Below are positions 45,943 through 55,014 of a DNA stretch of 64,000 nt, piece by piece (positions within the stretch are counted from its first letter, which is position 1; the number at the start of each line of letters is the position of its first letter). Position numbers and translations under genes: made by a program. Where the stretch lies: NCBI GenBank assembly GCA_015178975.1, contig WHVD01000049.1:310001-374000 (forward strand), written 5' to 3'. The DNA is from Hysterangium stoloniferum (Eukaryota; Basidiomycota; Agaricomycetes; Hysterangiales; Hysterangiaceae). The notes beneath the pieces were generated by a model. It was not told the DNA's origin, did not search any database, and saw nothing but the letters and a program-made list of their open reading frames with translations.

Positions 45943-47097
45943 ATGTCGGCTTCTATAACTGATCCTCACCAGGTGCTGGAACAGCACAGTAACGAGATTC
46001 GCGAACTCCAAGCCTCCCAGAAGCAAAACACGGACTTGCTGCAGCAAATCCTCCAGCAACTTACCGTACAGTCGCAACCACCAGCGAATCCTCCACAGCC
46101 GACAGCGTTACCTACGTCGATTCCTTCTGCCGCTTCGACGAACTCAGGTCCAAAGGTCCCACTCCCGAATGCGTATGACGGCGATCGATCTGGCGGACAC
46201 ACCTTTTACAATTCGTGTCTGTTATACATTAGCATGAACGGGTCGAAATTCCAAACGGACGAGACGAAGGTACAGTGGGTGGTGTCATTCATGAAAACCG
46301 GCCGAGCCGCCCTTTTTGCGAACTGGCTCATGAAGTTGTGGAGTCAAAGAGAGACAGTGCCTTTGTGGGAGACCTTCGCGCAGACATTCGAGCGCGAATT
46401 CTTTCCAGCTGACGAAGCAGCGACGGCCCGTATCAAACTAGAAGGAACGACGTACCATCAAGCCCAAAGAACCGTCGACAAGTACACTGACGAATTTCAT
46501 GAACTCGTTGACCTTGCAGGTTACAAAGATTCATTAGCTATCGTAATGAAATATCGACACGGCCTCTTACCGAATATCCAGACCCAGGTCACGATGATGG
46601 AGAACCGCCCGAAGGACGACGACGAGCAAGGCTGGTACGACGCCACTTCCCGCTTCGACCGAAACCGAAACGCGAATGAAATCTTTCGTTCTGCAGGCGT
46701 CACCACGCGACCGGTCGCACTAAAATCTGCGACGTTTCCTCGCGTCGTACCCGCATCGTTTACCCGTGTCGTTCCCCCACATCCTACGCCGACTCTACCC
46801 TCCTCTAGGCCAATCGACGCGATGGACGTCGATGCAACCAAAGGCCGCGGCCTTCCTTCGACCCTCTGCTTCGAATGTCGTCAACTGGGTCACTTCAGTC
46901 GAGACTGCCCTCGTAAACTGCAGAGGATCTGTTCATTACTCACCAGCCTTGATCAGAAAGGACAGGACATGGCCATGGATATCCTGCTTGCTGAAGCAGA
47001 TGTCCGAATTGCTTGTAGTAGGGTGGCCGAAGCTGATGATTCTCTGAGAGGGGCTGATCTACAGCCTGTTTCGGGTTTTCCCGACAGCAGCGAGTGA
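45943..47097 (+). CDS. gag: Gypsy C Gag (384 aa)
   Basis: This is the structural protein that forms the retrotransposon particle and packages its RNA. The start is MSASITDPHQVLEQHSNEIR, followed by a coiled-coil-like segment to about residue 40 (ELQASQKQNTDLLQQILQQL) and a Pro-rich linker. A Retrotrans_gag-like core spans about residues 70-210 (PNAYDGDRSGGHTFYNSC, WETFAQTFEREFFPADEAAT, YTDEFHELVDLAGYKDSLA). One CCHC zinc knuckle, CFECRQLGHFSRDC, lies at about residues 309-322. The frame is fully open. It overlaps pol in the -1 frame, and its TGA (47095-47097) lies inside the hairpin loop described at the frameshift signal. Confidence 0.93.
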   Translation: MSASITDPHQVLEQHSNEIRELQASQKQNTDLLQQILQQLTVQSQPPANPPQPTALPTSIPSAASTNSGPKVPLPNAYDGDRSGGHTFYNSCLLYISMNGSKFQTDETKVQWVVSFMKTGRAALFANWLMKLWSQRETVPLWETFAQTFEREFFPADEAATARIKLEGTTYHQAQRTVDKYTDEFHELVDLAGYKDSLAIVMKYRHGLLPNIQTQVTMMENRPKDDDEQGWYDATSRFDRNRNANEIFRSAGVTTRPVALKSATFPRVVPASFTRVVPPHPTPTLPSSRPIDAMDVDATKGRGLPSTLCFECRQLGHFSRDCPRKLQRICSLLTSLDQKGQDMAMDILLAEADVRIACSRVAEADDSLRGADLQPVSGFPDSSE

Positions 47098-50000
47098 AGG
47101 GTATGCCCTCGCTGCCACTTTCAAATAGATTCAGTGTTCTCTCAGTTGATGATGTATGTACAGTTAATACATCTGAAGTTGAACCTCCATTGAGTGAGGA
47201 CACTGGAATTCAAGTCATACCTACCCCATCCAAGCCCCTTTCCGTCCATTCACATCGTAGAAGACCAGTTTGGGAACGCCGTCTTCCAAAATCTTTCATT
47301 ATTGCCTCAACTGCAACTGCCAAATCATTACACCTGAAAGTTGAACTCCAAACAACTGATACAGGTCTCCTCCGATCAACTCGTGCATTGGTTGATTGTG
47401 GTGCAACTGGTTTGTTCATTGACCGAGACTATGTGCATGAAAATGGAATTGCCACACGATCACTTCTTTACCCAATCCATGTGTACAATGTAGATGGGAC
47501 ACCCAACGAAGCAGGTTCAATCACTGAAGTTGCTGAACTGGTCCTCTGTTACAAGGACCACTCAGAGAAGGCACTATTTGCAGTCACCAAGCTTGGGAAG
47601 GAATCCCTTTTGCTTGGCTATACCTGGCTTCGGGATCACAATCCTGAGATAAATTGGCAGACACAAGAAGTCAAGATGACTCGTTGCAACCCACACTGTA
47701 AAGAGTGTAAAATATCAACCCTTCGGGCACGTGAAGAGATCAGATGTTTACAAGCTTGCAGAGATGCCCCAGCCCCAACCTTCATATTGGAGGAAATAGA
47801 AGAGCCAATTCCTGACTTGCTACCTGATCAGTCTGATGAGGTGGAGGACCAAATGGATGACTCAATTGAAGATGGAGATCGGGTATTTGTCACAGTGATG
47901 CACCCAGAACTGACTCCAAGTCAGATTCGAGCATCTGCTACAGTGTCTCAGAGATTAGCAGAGGCTAGTGCAAGGTTCAACACACCGAGTCCAAAAGGTT
48001 TCCGACATGTTGTCCCAGAGTATCTCCACACCTTTGAAGATGTGTTTTCTAAGGAGTCATTTGATTCACTACCAGATCGAAAGCCTTGGGACCATGCAAT
48101 TGAACTAATCCCTGATGCAAAATCAACCAATTGCAAGGTCTACCCTATGTCCCTCAATGAGCAGACAGAGCTGGATATCTTTATTGCTGAAAACTTGGCA
48201 ACCGGTCGGATACGTCCTTCTAAGTCACCCATGGCATCCCCAGTTTTCTTCATCAAGAAGAAGGATGGCTCCCTTCGACTTGTCCAAGATTATCGTATAC
48301 TGAATGACCAAACCATAAAAAATCGATATCCACTCCCACTCATTTCAGAGCTGGTAAATCGATTGAAAGGGGCACGGTATTTCACAAAGCTTGATGTTAG
48401 ATGGGGCTACAACAATGTTCGCATAAAAGAAGGGGATGAGTGGAAGGCTGCCTTCTGAACAAATAGAGGGTTGTTTAAACCCTTAGTCATGTTTTTCGGT
48501 CTCACTAATAGCCCAGCAACCTTCCAGACTATGATGAATGATATCTTCCGGGATTTGATTGCTGAAGGAGTCATATGTGTCTACCTGGATGACATCCTCA
48601 TCTTTACCAAGACACTTGAGGAACATCGCTGTGTCCTATTACTGGTCCTTGAGCATCTTCGTGAGTATAAACTCTACCTTAAGCCAGAGAAATGTGAGTT
48701 CGAAAGAACGAAGATTGAATACCTGGGCCTAGTCATATCTGAAAACCAAGCAGAGATGGACCCAATTAAGGTGTCAGGTGTGCGTGATTGGCCCACTCCA
48801 ACTAGCCGGAAAGAGGTACAAGCCTTCCTTGGGTTTACCAACTTCTATAGGCAATTTATAGCGGATTTCTCCCACCATGCACGACCACTGTTTGACCTCA
48901 CAAAAAAGGAATCAGCTTGGAGGTGGACTATAACAGAGGACCAAGCTTTCCTTTTCCTCAAGAATATGGTTACAAATGCACCGATTCTGACAATGCCCGA
49001 TGACTCAAAACCATTTCGAGTTGAAGCTGACTCATCAGACTATGCCACTGGAGCAGTCCTCTCACAACAGCTGGATGATGGAAAGTGGCATCCTGTTGCC
49101 TTTTACTCAAAAAGCCTGTCAGCTGTTGAACGCAATTATGAGATCCATGACAAAGAGATGCTTGCAGTGATCCGTGCCTTTGATGAGTGGAGACATTTCC
49201 TAGAGGGGGCACGACACTCAGTGGAGGTGTGGACTGACCACAAAAACCTGGAGTACTTCATGTCTTCAAAGAAGTTAAATCGAAGACAGGCCAGATGGTC
49301 CCTGTTCCTGGCACATTTTGATTTCCAACTGCACCACCGACCAGGACGCTCGATGGGCAAAACTGATGCACTCTCTCGCCGGCCTGACCATGGCTCTGGT
49401 GAGGGTGACAACTCAGACATAACCCTACTTAAACCAGAGTTTTTTGCAATTCGAGCCATGGAGGGTGTGTCAATACATGGGCCAGAACGTGAATTTCTCA
49501 CTGCTATTTGTCAAGGAAATGAGAAGGGTGAACAGGAGGAAGCAGTGATCACAGCAGTGAAGGAGCTCCAAAAATCTGGTGGCCGATCCATCAGATTAAT
49601 GGAATGGTCAGAGGAGGATGGACTGGTATTGTATCGGGGAAAAATATACGTACCAACTGACCCAGAACTGAGGCGTAGAATTGTGGAACAGCATCATGAC
49701 TCTCGGGTTGCTGGCCATGCAGGACGATGGAAGACCTTAGAGCTGATCAGTCGCAACTTTTGGTGGCCAGGTATATCATGATATATAGGGCAGTATGTCA
49801 AGACCTGTGACATTTGTATGCGCACCAAGTTCCAACGTCGAATGCCAATTGGGGAATTACACCCAAATGCCACACCAGAAGATCGATGGGATACAACTAG
49901 TGTTGACTTCATAGTTGACCTACCTGAATCCCAAGGGTACGATTCAGTGATGGTGATTGTAGATCTCATGACAAAGCGTGGACACTTCCTACCTATACAT

Positions 50001-51140
50001 AAGACTGTTGACTCTGTTGGTGCAGCTTGGATCTTTTTCAAGGATGTGTGGAAGCATCATGGACTTCCACAGCGAGTTATCTCAGATCGTGGATCACAGT
50101 TTGCAAGTCAGTTCACTCGGGAATTATACTGACTCCTTGGTATTCAACCAGCCTATTCCACAGCCTACCACCCTCAGACTGATGGACAGACTGAACGAGT
50201 CAACCAAGAGTTGGAGACATATCTACGGATTTTTGTAAATCAGCGCCAATCAGACTGGGTTGATCTTCTCCCATTTGCAGAATTCCAATATAACAACCAT
50301 ATCCATGCATCTACACAACAGACACCATTCATGTTAGACTGTGGACATCATCCACGAATGGGTTTTGAACCAAACCTTCAATCCAATAAGGTAGAATCAG
50401 TAAATGATCTTCGAGATCGAATGGCTGAAACTCTTGAGGAGGCAAAAGCAGCACTGGCTAAAGCAAAGGATGACATGACAAAGTACTATAACCGTCGGCG
50501 AACCCCAGCACCAAACTTCAAGGCAGGAGACCAAGTTTTCCTAGATGCCAGTGATATTCAAATGGCCCAGCCCTCAAAGAAGCTTTCACACCTTCGATTA
50601 GGGCCATTTAAGGTACTTGAACAGGTCTCACCAATTGCCTATAGATTGGAACTGCCCAGGTCCATGAACAGACTTCACCCAGTCTTCAATGTGGTGAAAC
50701 TGACACCAAAGATTGAGGATCCAATCACTGGCCGCCATGCTAAACCACCACCAGATCCAATAGTGGTAGAAGGAGAGATTGAGTATGAGGTTGAGAAGGT
50801 ATTGGACAGTAGATGGAGATATGGAAGAATTGAATACCTCATAAAATGGCAAGGTTTCGGCATGGAACATAATAGCTGGGAACCAGGACATAAGGTATTT
50901 GCCCCTGCCTTGACAGCAGACTTCCACACACAACATCCAGAGGCAGTAATAATTCAGGGCCCTATTCGAGGTTCAAGGCAACCTCCAACCACCACAGTAC
51001 AAGCAACCCAGACTCCAGGGTTTCGAACGGTCAAGCCTGGACTCTACTGGCAGCAACACAATGTCGGGATGCCATACCTTAAAGGGGGGGTGATGTCAGG
51101 GGACAATCTTAAGTTTTCCATTTTCTCTGACTCTCCTTAA
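47058..51140 (+). pseudogene. pol: Gypsy C Pol polyprotein with three TGA stops
   Basis: One frame runs 47058-51140, interrupted only by TGA at 48456, 49779 and 50130. Domains: protease [72 protein letters not shown] and catalytic VYLDDILIF; RNase H VEADSSDYATGAVLSQQL and VWTDHKNLEYFMSSKKLNRR; integrase HHDSRVAGHAGRWKTLE, C..C in VKTCDICMRTK, DFIVDLPES, ISDRGSQFASQFTREL and a Glu in TDGQTERVNQELETY; then a GPY/F region and chromodomain YEVEKVLDSRWRYGRIEYLI with KWQGFGMEHNSWEPG. In family members the three stop positions are typically Arg (AF*TNRG, IS*YIGQY, LY*LLGI), so each is likely CGA-to-TGA. The last codons lie in the 3' LTR. Confidence 0.92.
47073..47115 (+). promoter_or_regulatory. Candidate -1 ribosomal frameshift signal (gag-pol)
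   Basis: The heptamer G GGT TTT (47073-47079) is in the X XXY YYZ register of the gag frame. After 7 nt (CCCGACA) comes a perfect 8-bp stem GCAGCGAG (47087-47094) / CTCGCTGC (47108-47115) with a 13-nt loop that contains the gag TGA. A -1 slip gives GGG TTT TCC CGA... and enters pol without a stop until 48456. Confidence 0.7.
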
Positions 51141-51394
51141 TATAGTTCATAAGTAAAGACTGAGAGGGGCACCTTGTTGTTATCACATTTTCAAACTCAG
51201 CTGCACCTTTAGTTAGTCACCCGCTAGCCGAGGATTCCCTAGACTTTTCTCTTCGGATTTCCTCTGCTAGGTAAGTAATATTGTATTCTACATGTATGTA
51301 ATTAGACAGGTATAAACTCACCTCGGATTTCCTCTGCTAGGACCCCAACTCAGCCATAGTGCGAGTTAGTGTGGTCTAGAGAGTCACCCTTACA
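51094..51394 (+). repeat. Gypsy C 3' LTR (301 bp)
   Basis: Same ends as the 5' LTR. Differences seen are CTAGCCGAGG versus CTAGCTGAGG, TTCCCTAG versus TTCCTTAG, ACTCACCTCGG versus ACTCACTTCGG, TCAGCCATAG versus TCAGTCATAG, and one A fewer in TATAAA. Confidence 0.93.
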
Positions 51395-51399
51395 ATGAA

Positions 51400-52480
51400 T
51401 AGGACAGGGGCTCCATAAGGAGACTTTGAGGGTCGGATAAAACCTATAGCCAAGTGTTCATCCAAGAAATCTTGGATAGCCAATAATTCAGACTGCGAGA
51501 GAGGATAAACTGGGCCTAAGGGCAGATGTGAACCTTCTTCAATATCAATTTTCAAATCGTAGGGCCTGTGAGGGACAAGTCAATCAGCTTTTTGTCTACT
51601 GAAGACATCTGCAAATTCATGGTATTTTTCTGGAACACCTTCCAAATCTGCAATTGGTTTGGCCACCGGGGTTGCAAAGTGACTGGTGGCTTCGTCAACT
51701 TTAAGGTTGACTGTAAATGCTCAAGAGCCTTCCAACTTGATGGCTCTCATAAAAGCTGTGGTGTTTATTAGAGAGATGGGAGACAGAGAGCTCAGATTTG
51801 CCATGGGGGCCGGAGGTGCCGTAGAGGCCATATTTGCCGAAACAGGCAGAAACAGACCAGTCATATTGGGTGCTGATGGGGTTCAGAAATGGATACTGCC
51901 CAATACCCAATCAATCAATGGATTGTAGCAGGTGAGACAGTTATGTCCTAGAACCATGGAGCAGCTCAAGTCCAACTGTGTTACAAAAAATGTAACTGTC
52001 TGAAAGGTTCCATATGGGAACCAAAGTCAGAGTTTGCAGGCTTGCAAGATTACGGAGTTTGAGGTACCATCAAAGAGTCGGAGTGGAATCGGATCTATTG
52101 CATAGGTTTTTAACTGATTTTTTCAGGAAAAATTTATATCTATAAAACAATGGGTTGAACCTGAATCTACAAGAGCTTGAAAAGTAAGACTTCCAAGGGG
52201 TTCTGAAGTAAGATTTATGAACAAAGAATTGGGATCATACAGGGTGGATGCGTTAAGATGACAATTTTCTGGTGTGCGGGGAGATTCAACACAACTCTCC
52301 AACCACACAGAATCCAGAGAGTTGCTTAATCTTTTTTTGACTTGGCAGCCGGCTTAGCCAGTTGTGAAGTCATGGCCATATTGGCCAATCAGGCTTTTGT
52401 GGCCTTCGGGCATGTGGTGACTCAGTGTCTGGGATCTGCACACAACAAACAAAGATTGTTGTCCATTCGGCGTTGCTTTT
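51400..52480 (-). pseudogene. Gypsy B pol, protease to RT N-terminus
   Basis: The protease motif FQALVDSGSTHCFIDINF lies at about 52123-52200. The strand then reads LFDGTSNSVI-like and [12 protein letters not shown] sequence, QLEGSLEFY/INLKVDEAT-like sequence, and downstream FADVFSRQKAD-like and LPLGPVYPLSQSELLAI-like RT N-terminus toward 51400. It is colinear with 25430-26220 of Gypsy A. Several stops are present. Gypsy C separates it from the rest of RT. Confidence 0.75.
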
Positions 52481-52485
52481 CTTGT

Positions 52486-52889
52486 TGTGAAGAGTGGTGG
52501 AAGTTCTGACCATTCTACATACGAAGAAATGAGTAGAATGGGAAGAAGGATGATTTGAGTGGAGGCCTCAACTTCTATAGTTCGAGGCCAGAAGTGTTCA
52601 TTAGCTCAGATAATGCTACCTATGTGGTAGCTGACACGTTACCCTGATCACCGCTCACTGTAGACCTAGTTTGTGTCTTACAAGTGGTGGTGCTTGGGTA
52701 AAAGTGTGTCTCTGTTCTATTTGGTGCTGAGTGCACCCACAAGTATACACAGAGCTTTGAACTAATGAAATGGTGCAATATTTGAAGAATATAAAGGATA
52801 GAAAAATATGAATAAAATGTGTAAAATATAAATAAAATAAAAGGAGTGTTTTACCACAATGAAACTGTGGTAAAAGCATACTCCTCACA
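52486..52889 (+). mobile_element. Solo LTR D2 (404 bp, TSD CTTGT)
   Basis: The ends are TGTGAAGAGTGG and ACTCCTCACA, flanked by CTTGT at 52481-52485 and 52890-52894. It has the same length as D1 and differs from it by scattered transitions. It is inserted in the Gypsy B gag/protease junction. The strand is arbitrary. Confidence 0.92.
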
Positions 52890-52894
52890 CTTGT

Positions 52895-54030
52895 GGTAGG
52901 AGCTTGCCATCAGAGTTTGCCAGTTAGGTTGGGTTTGTCCTTGTCTTGAGACTTATTTGACTGTTTGCCCTGTTAGAACCCTTGTTGTCAGACTTCTTAT
53001 CAGAGTTCGAGTTGCCACTATTGTTGGTGTTTTGATTACCAGACTTGTTGGCATTCTTGTTGTCCGATGATGTTTTGTCCGATGGGTTTTCGCGACTGAT
53101 TTCCAAGCATCATTCCCAATATCAGGTATCCACATTTTGGGCCTTTAGACACATGAGGGGGAGAGTCTTCAGTTTGCCAGTCTCTCCTTTGGAAACTTCA
53201 TCTTTGAGGCGAGATGGGAGGCTGGAGTAAAACTGGTAATGGAGGGCCGAATTGCCCCAGTCACAACATGCAGTGAGGTTGTTGAACTGGACGATGTAGT
53301 CAGTGATGTGTTGGGTGTCTTTTATTTTGAGATTAGAAAGCACGGTTTTGGCATCGCCGGTTTGATCATAGGGGCCAAAGCTTGTTTCAAGTTCCTCAAC
53401 AAAGGCATCCCACTCGTGAAGCCAATCGGGATCTTCAGAGGTGAGGCTGGAGAATGTGGGTTCAAACCAGGCTGCTGTGGAATACTTGAGGTATGAGAGT
53501 GCAAAGTTTACCTTTCAGTCATCCATTGCAAAAGCAGCCAGGTGGTCCCGAAAATTGAATTGACATTGCATAAGAAATGTCGGCAATTTCTTCAGGTTTG
53601 AGCTGGTAAACGGTTTGGGTTTGTTGACTCTGGTTTGCCCAGGTTCTTTTTCCTTGGTATTGTTCTTAAGGAAATCACTAATGGATCCTAAGGTACCTGA
53701 GAACAATTCCCATGTCTTGTCAGGATTGAAATCCAGTTTTTGTTTTGTGGACTTCTTAGGACCACTAGCCTGAGGTAAGGACTGGTTGCTCTCCTCGGGT
53801 TCGGGTCCCGGAGCTGATTGATTGTTAACCTCTTCAGGTACTTTGGGTTCAGTGGCTTCAGTAACTTCTTCAGCATTGCTGGTAATTTCCATGAAGCAGG
53901 ATTCTTCAGAGGGTTCTGGATGTGGGGTTTTCGAAGTAGCTTAGGCTGTATACAGGAATGGAGACTTGAGAGTGGAAGATTCTGCTTCACCACTTGGCTT
54001 GGCATCTTTTTTCCTCAGAGGCATGATTAA
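52895..54030 (-). pseudogene. Gypsy B gag
   Basis: On the minus strand: an acidic/Pro-rich N-terminus (MEITSNAEEVTEATEPKVPE), FNPDKTWELFSGTLGSISDF, LMQCQFNFRDHLAAFAMDD*, then ALSYLKYSTAAWFEPTFSSL, WDAFVEELETSFGPYDQTGD and the conserved DYIVQFNNLTACCDWGNSAL, YSSLPSRLKDEVSKGE. An Asn/Ser/Lys-rich tail follows (NANKSGNQNTNNSGNSNSDK). It is a Retrotrans_gag protein with stops at the DD* and DT* positions. The homologous region of Gypsy A is 24380-25120. Confidence 0.85.
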
Positions 54031-54061
54031 TGGAAAATGTGAGTGTGAAATCAGAATATAC

Positions 54062-54831
54062 TGTTAAGAACTGGAAACTGACTAATGTTGGTAGGCCGAC
54101 AGAGACTAATCGGAAGGATGTGGCTTCAGCTTATATGCTGTGCCCTTGCAAATAACCATCAGGTGTCCTTAAATTTCAGATGGGCAAAGACTAATCCTAA
54201 TGAGTACCTCACGGTGAGTTACTGATCGGGACCAAAGGATAAGTCAAGTGTTGGGCCAAGGGGTCGAAGACCGAGAGTGGGTGAGTGCATGTGAAGATGG
54301 AGAGTGGGCGAGCACACGTGAAGGTGGAGAGCGGGATACTTAGAGTAAGACTTCTAGAGATGTATGTGGGTGTTCTGAGTTGATATTCTGATTGCCTAGT
54401 AACTACAACTACAGTGGATTCATATACAAGTATTTGGCATCTAGAAAATACTAACCAAGGGAAGAGTGGAAACATTATTTGACAAATAAACTTGACTAGG
54501 AATGGGAAGGTTATGATAAGTTCAGAGGCCATGATTAACCGAGAGTGGGATTATGAGAAAAGGAAATAATCCGAGGGTTACAAGTATATATATAGGCATA
54601 TGTGAAACATAGAGTAGAACAGATCATCATAATAAAAAGGGACATATTAAAGTATAACCAGATAGTACGAGTATATTTTGATGGGGGCATAAATGGGGTT
54701 TTATTGCCATGAAAGCATACATCAGTGTCGGGAGACCGACAGTTTCTGATGTGATGACTTGATTGATAACTTGAAACATTGATAGGTGGCAATAGCCTCG
54801 GGGACCGTTGGGTTGCGACATGGTTGTAACA
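54062..54831 (-). repeat. Gypsy B 5' LTR (770 bp)
   Basis: In window orientation it starts TGTTAAGAACTGGAAACTG and ends ATGGTTGTAACA. It is longer than the other B LTRs because of a short duplicated GTGGGTGAG/GTGGGCGAG stretch near 54276-54340. ATCTC at 54832-54836 is the duplication, and the Gypsy A LTR resumes immediately after it. Confidence 0.9.
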
Positions 54832-54836
54832 ATCTC

Positions 54837-55009
54837 CCTAGTAACTTGCTCCTGCATATTCTCGGAACCCATGGGTTTCCTGTCTGCTCCTGTCTGAAGT
54901 TGGACAATGTGACTTTGTGAGGGTGCAGTACATAAGCTGAAGCCAAGTCCTTCCCCAGAAAGTCTGCAGGTTTCCCCTGGAGACCCACCCATAAGCCCTG
55001 CACTTAACA
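54837..55009 (+). repeat. Gypsy A 3' LTR, right piece
   Basis: It continues CCTAGTAACTTGCTCCTGC as in the 5' LTR at 23818 and ends CACTTAACA at 55009. It is followed by AGTAT (55010-55014), the duplication that matches 23493-23497. Confidence 0.9.
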
Positions 55010-55014
55010 AGTAT

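Larger units (their letters stand above)
45502..51394 (+). mobile_element. Gypsy C: young chromodomain Ty3/Gypsy retrotransposon (5893 bp, TSD ATGAA)
   Basis: LTRs 45502-45803 and 51094-51394 are flanked by ATGAA at 45497-45501 and 51395-51399. The two LTRs differ by four C/T substitutions and one A indel that I can see over ~300 bp, so it is the youngest large insertion here. Order: gag, protease, RT, RNase H, integrase, chromodomain. A purine run AAAGGGGGGG (51081-51090) precedes the 3' LTR. No classical TGG-starting primer site follows the 5' LTR. It is inserted in the Gypsy B RT gene. Confidence 0.95.
35905..54831 (-). mobile_element. Gypsy B: nested minus-strand LTR retrotransposon (TSD ATCTC)
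   Basis: LTRs lie at 35905-36647 and 54062-54831, flanked by ATCTC at 35900-35904 and 54832-54836. The element reads right to left: gag (52895-54030), protease/RT (51400-52480), RT and RNase H (44148-45496), integrase (40452-40782 and 37901-38950) and chromodomain, then a plus-strand accessory ORF. Later insertions are LTR H, MULE M, Gypsy C and LTR D2. It is inserted in the 3' LTR of Gypsy A. Confidence 0.9.
23498..55009 (+). mobile_element. Gypsy A: nested 31.5-kb LTR retrotransposon complex (TSD AGTAT)
   Basis: The 5' LTR is 23498-23992. The 3' LTR is 35592-35904 plus 54837-55009, split by Gypsy B. Perfect AGTAT duplications lie at 23493-23497 and 55010-55014, proving that both outer ends belong to one insertion. 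Without later insertions the element would be about 7.5 kb. Internal order on the plus strand is gag, protease, RT, RNase H, integrase and chromodomain, then a minus-strand accessory ORF, then a polypurine run AAAGGGAGGATA before the 3' LTR. It is inserted in the Copia pol gene. Confidence 0.9.

Noticed and set aside
47094..47105. Independent pol start at the gag stop overlap
   Set aside because: The apparent start codon at 47094 is GTG. The first ATG is 47103, but the open frame and the slippery site upstream make frameshifting more likely than reinitiation.
48456..50132. UGA recoding (UGA read as an amino acid) in Gypsy C pol
   Set aside because: Gag and the host genes here use TGA or other stops normally, and all three TGAs fit CGA-to-TGA decay. 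No recoding signal is needed.
52655..52888. Minus-strand frame with a hydrophobic start in LTR D2
   Set aside because: It lies entirely within a solo LTR, and no comparable conserved frame was apparent in D1.
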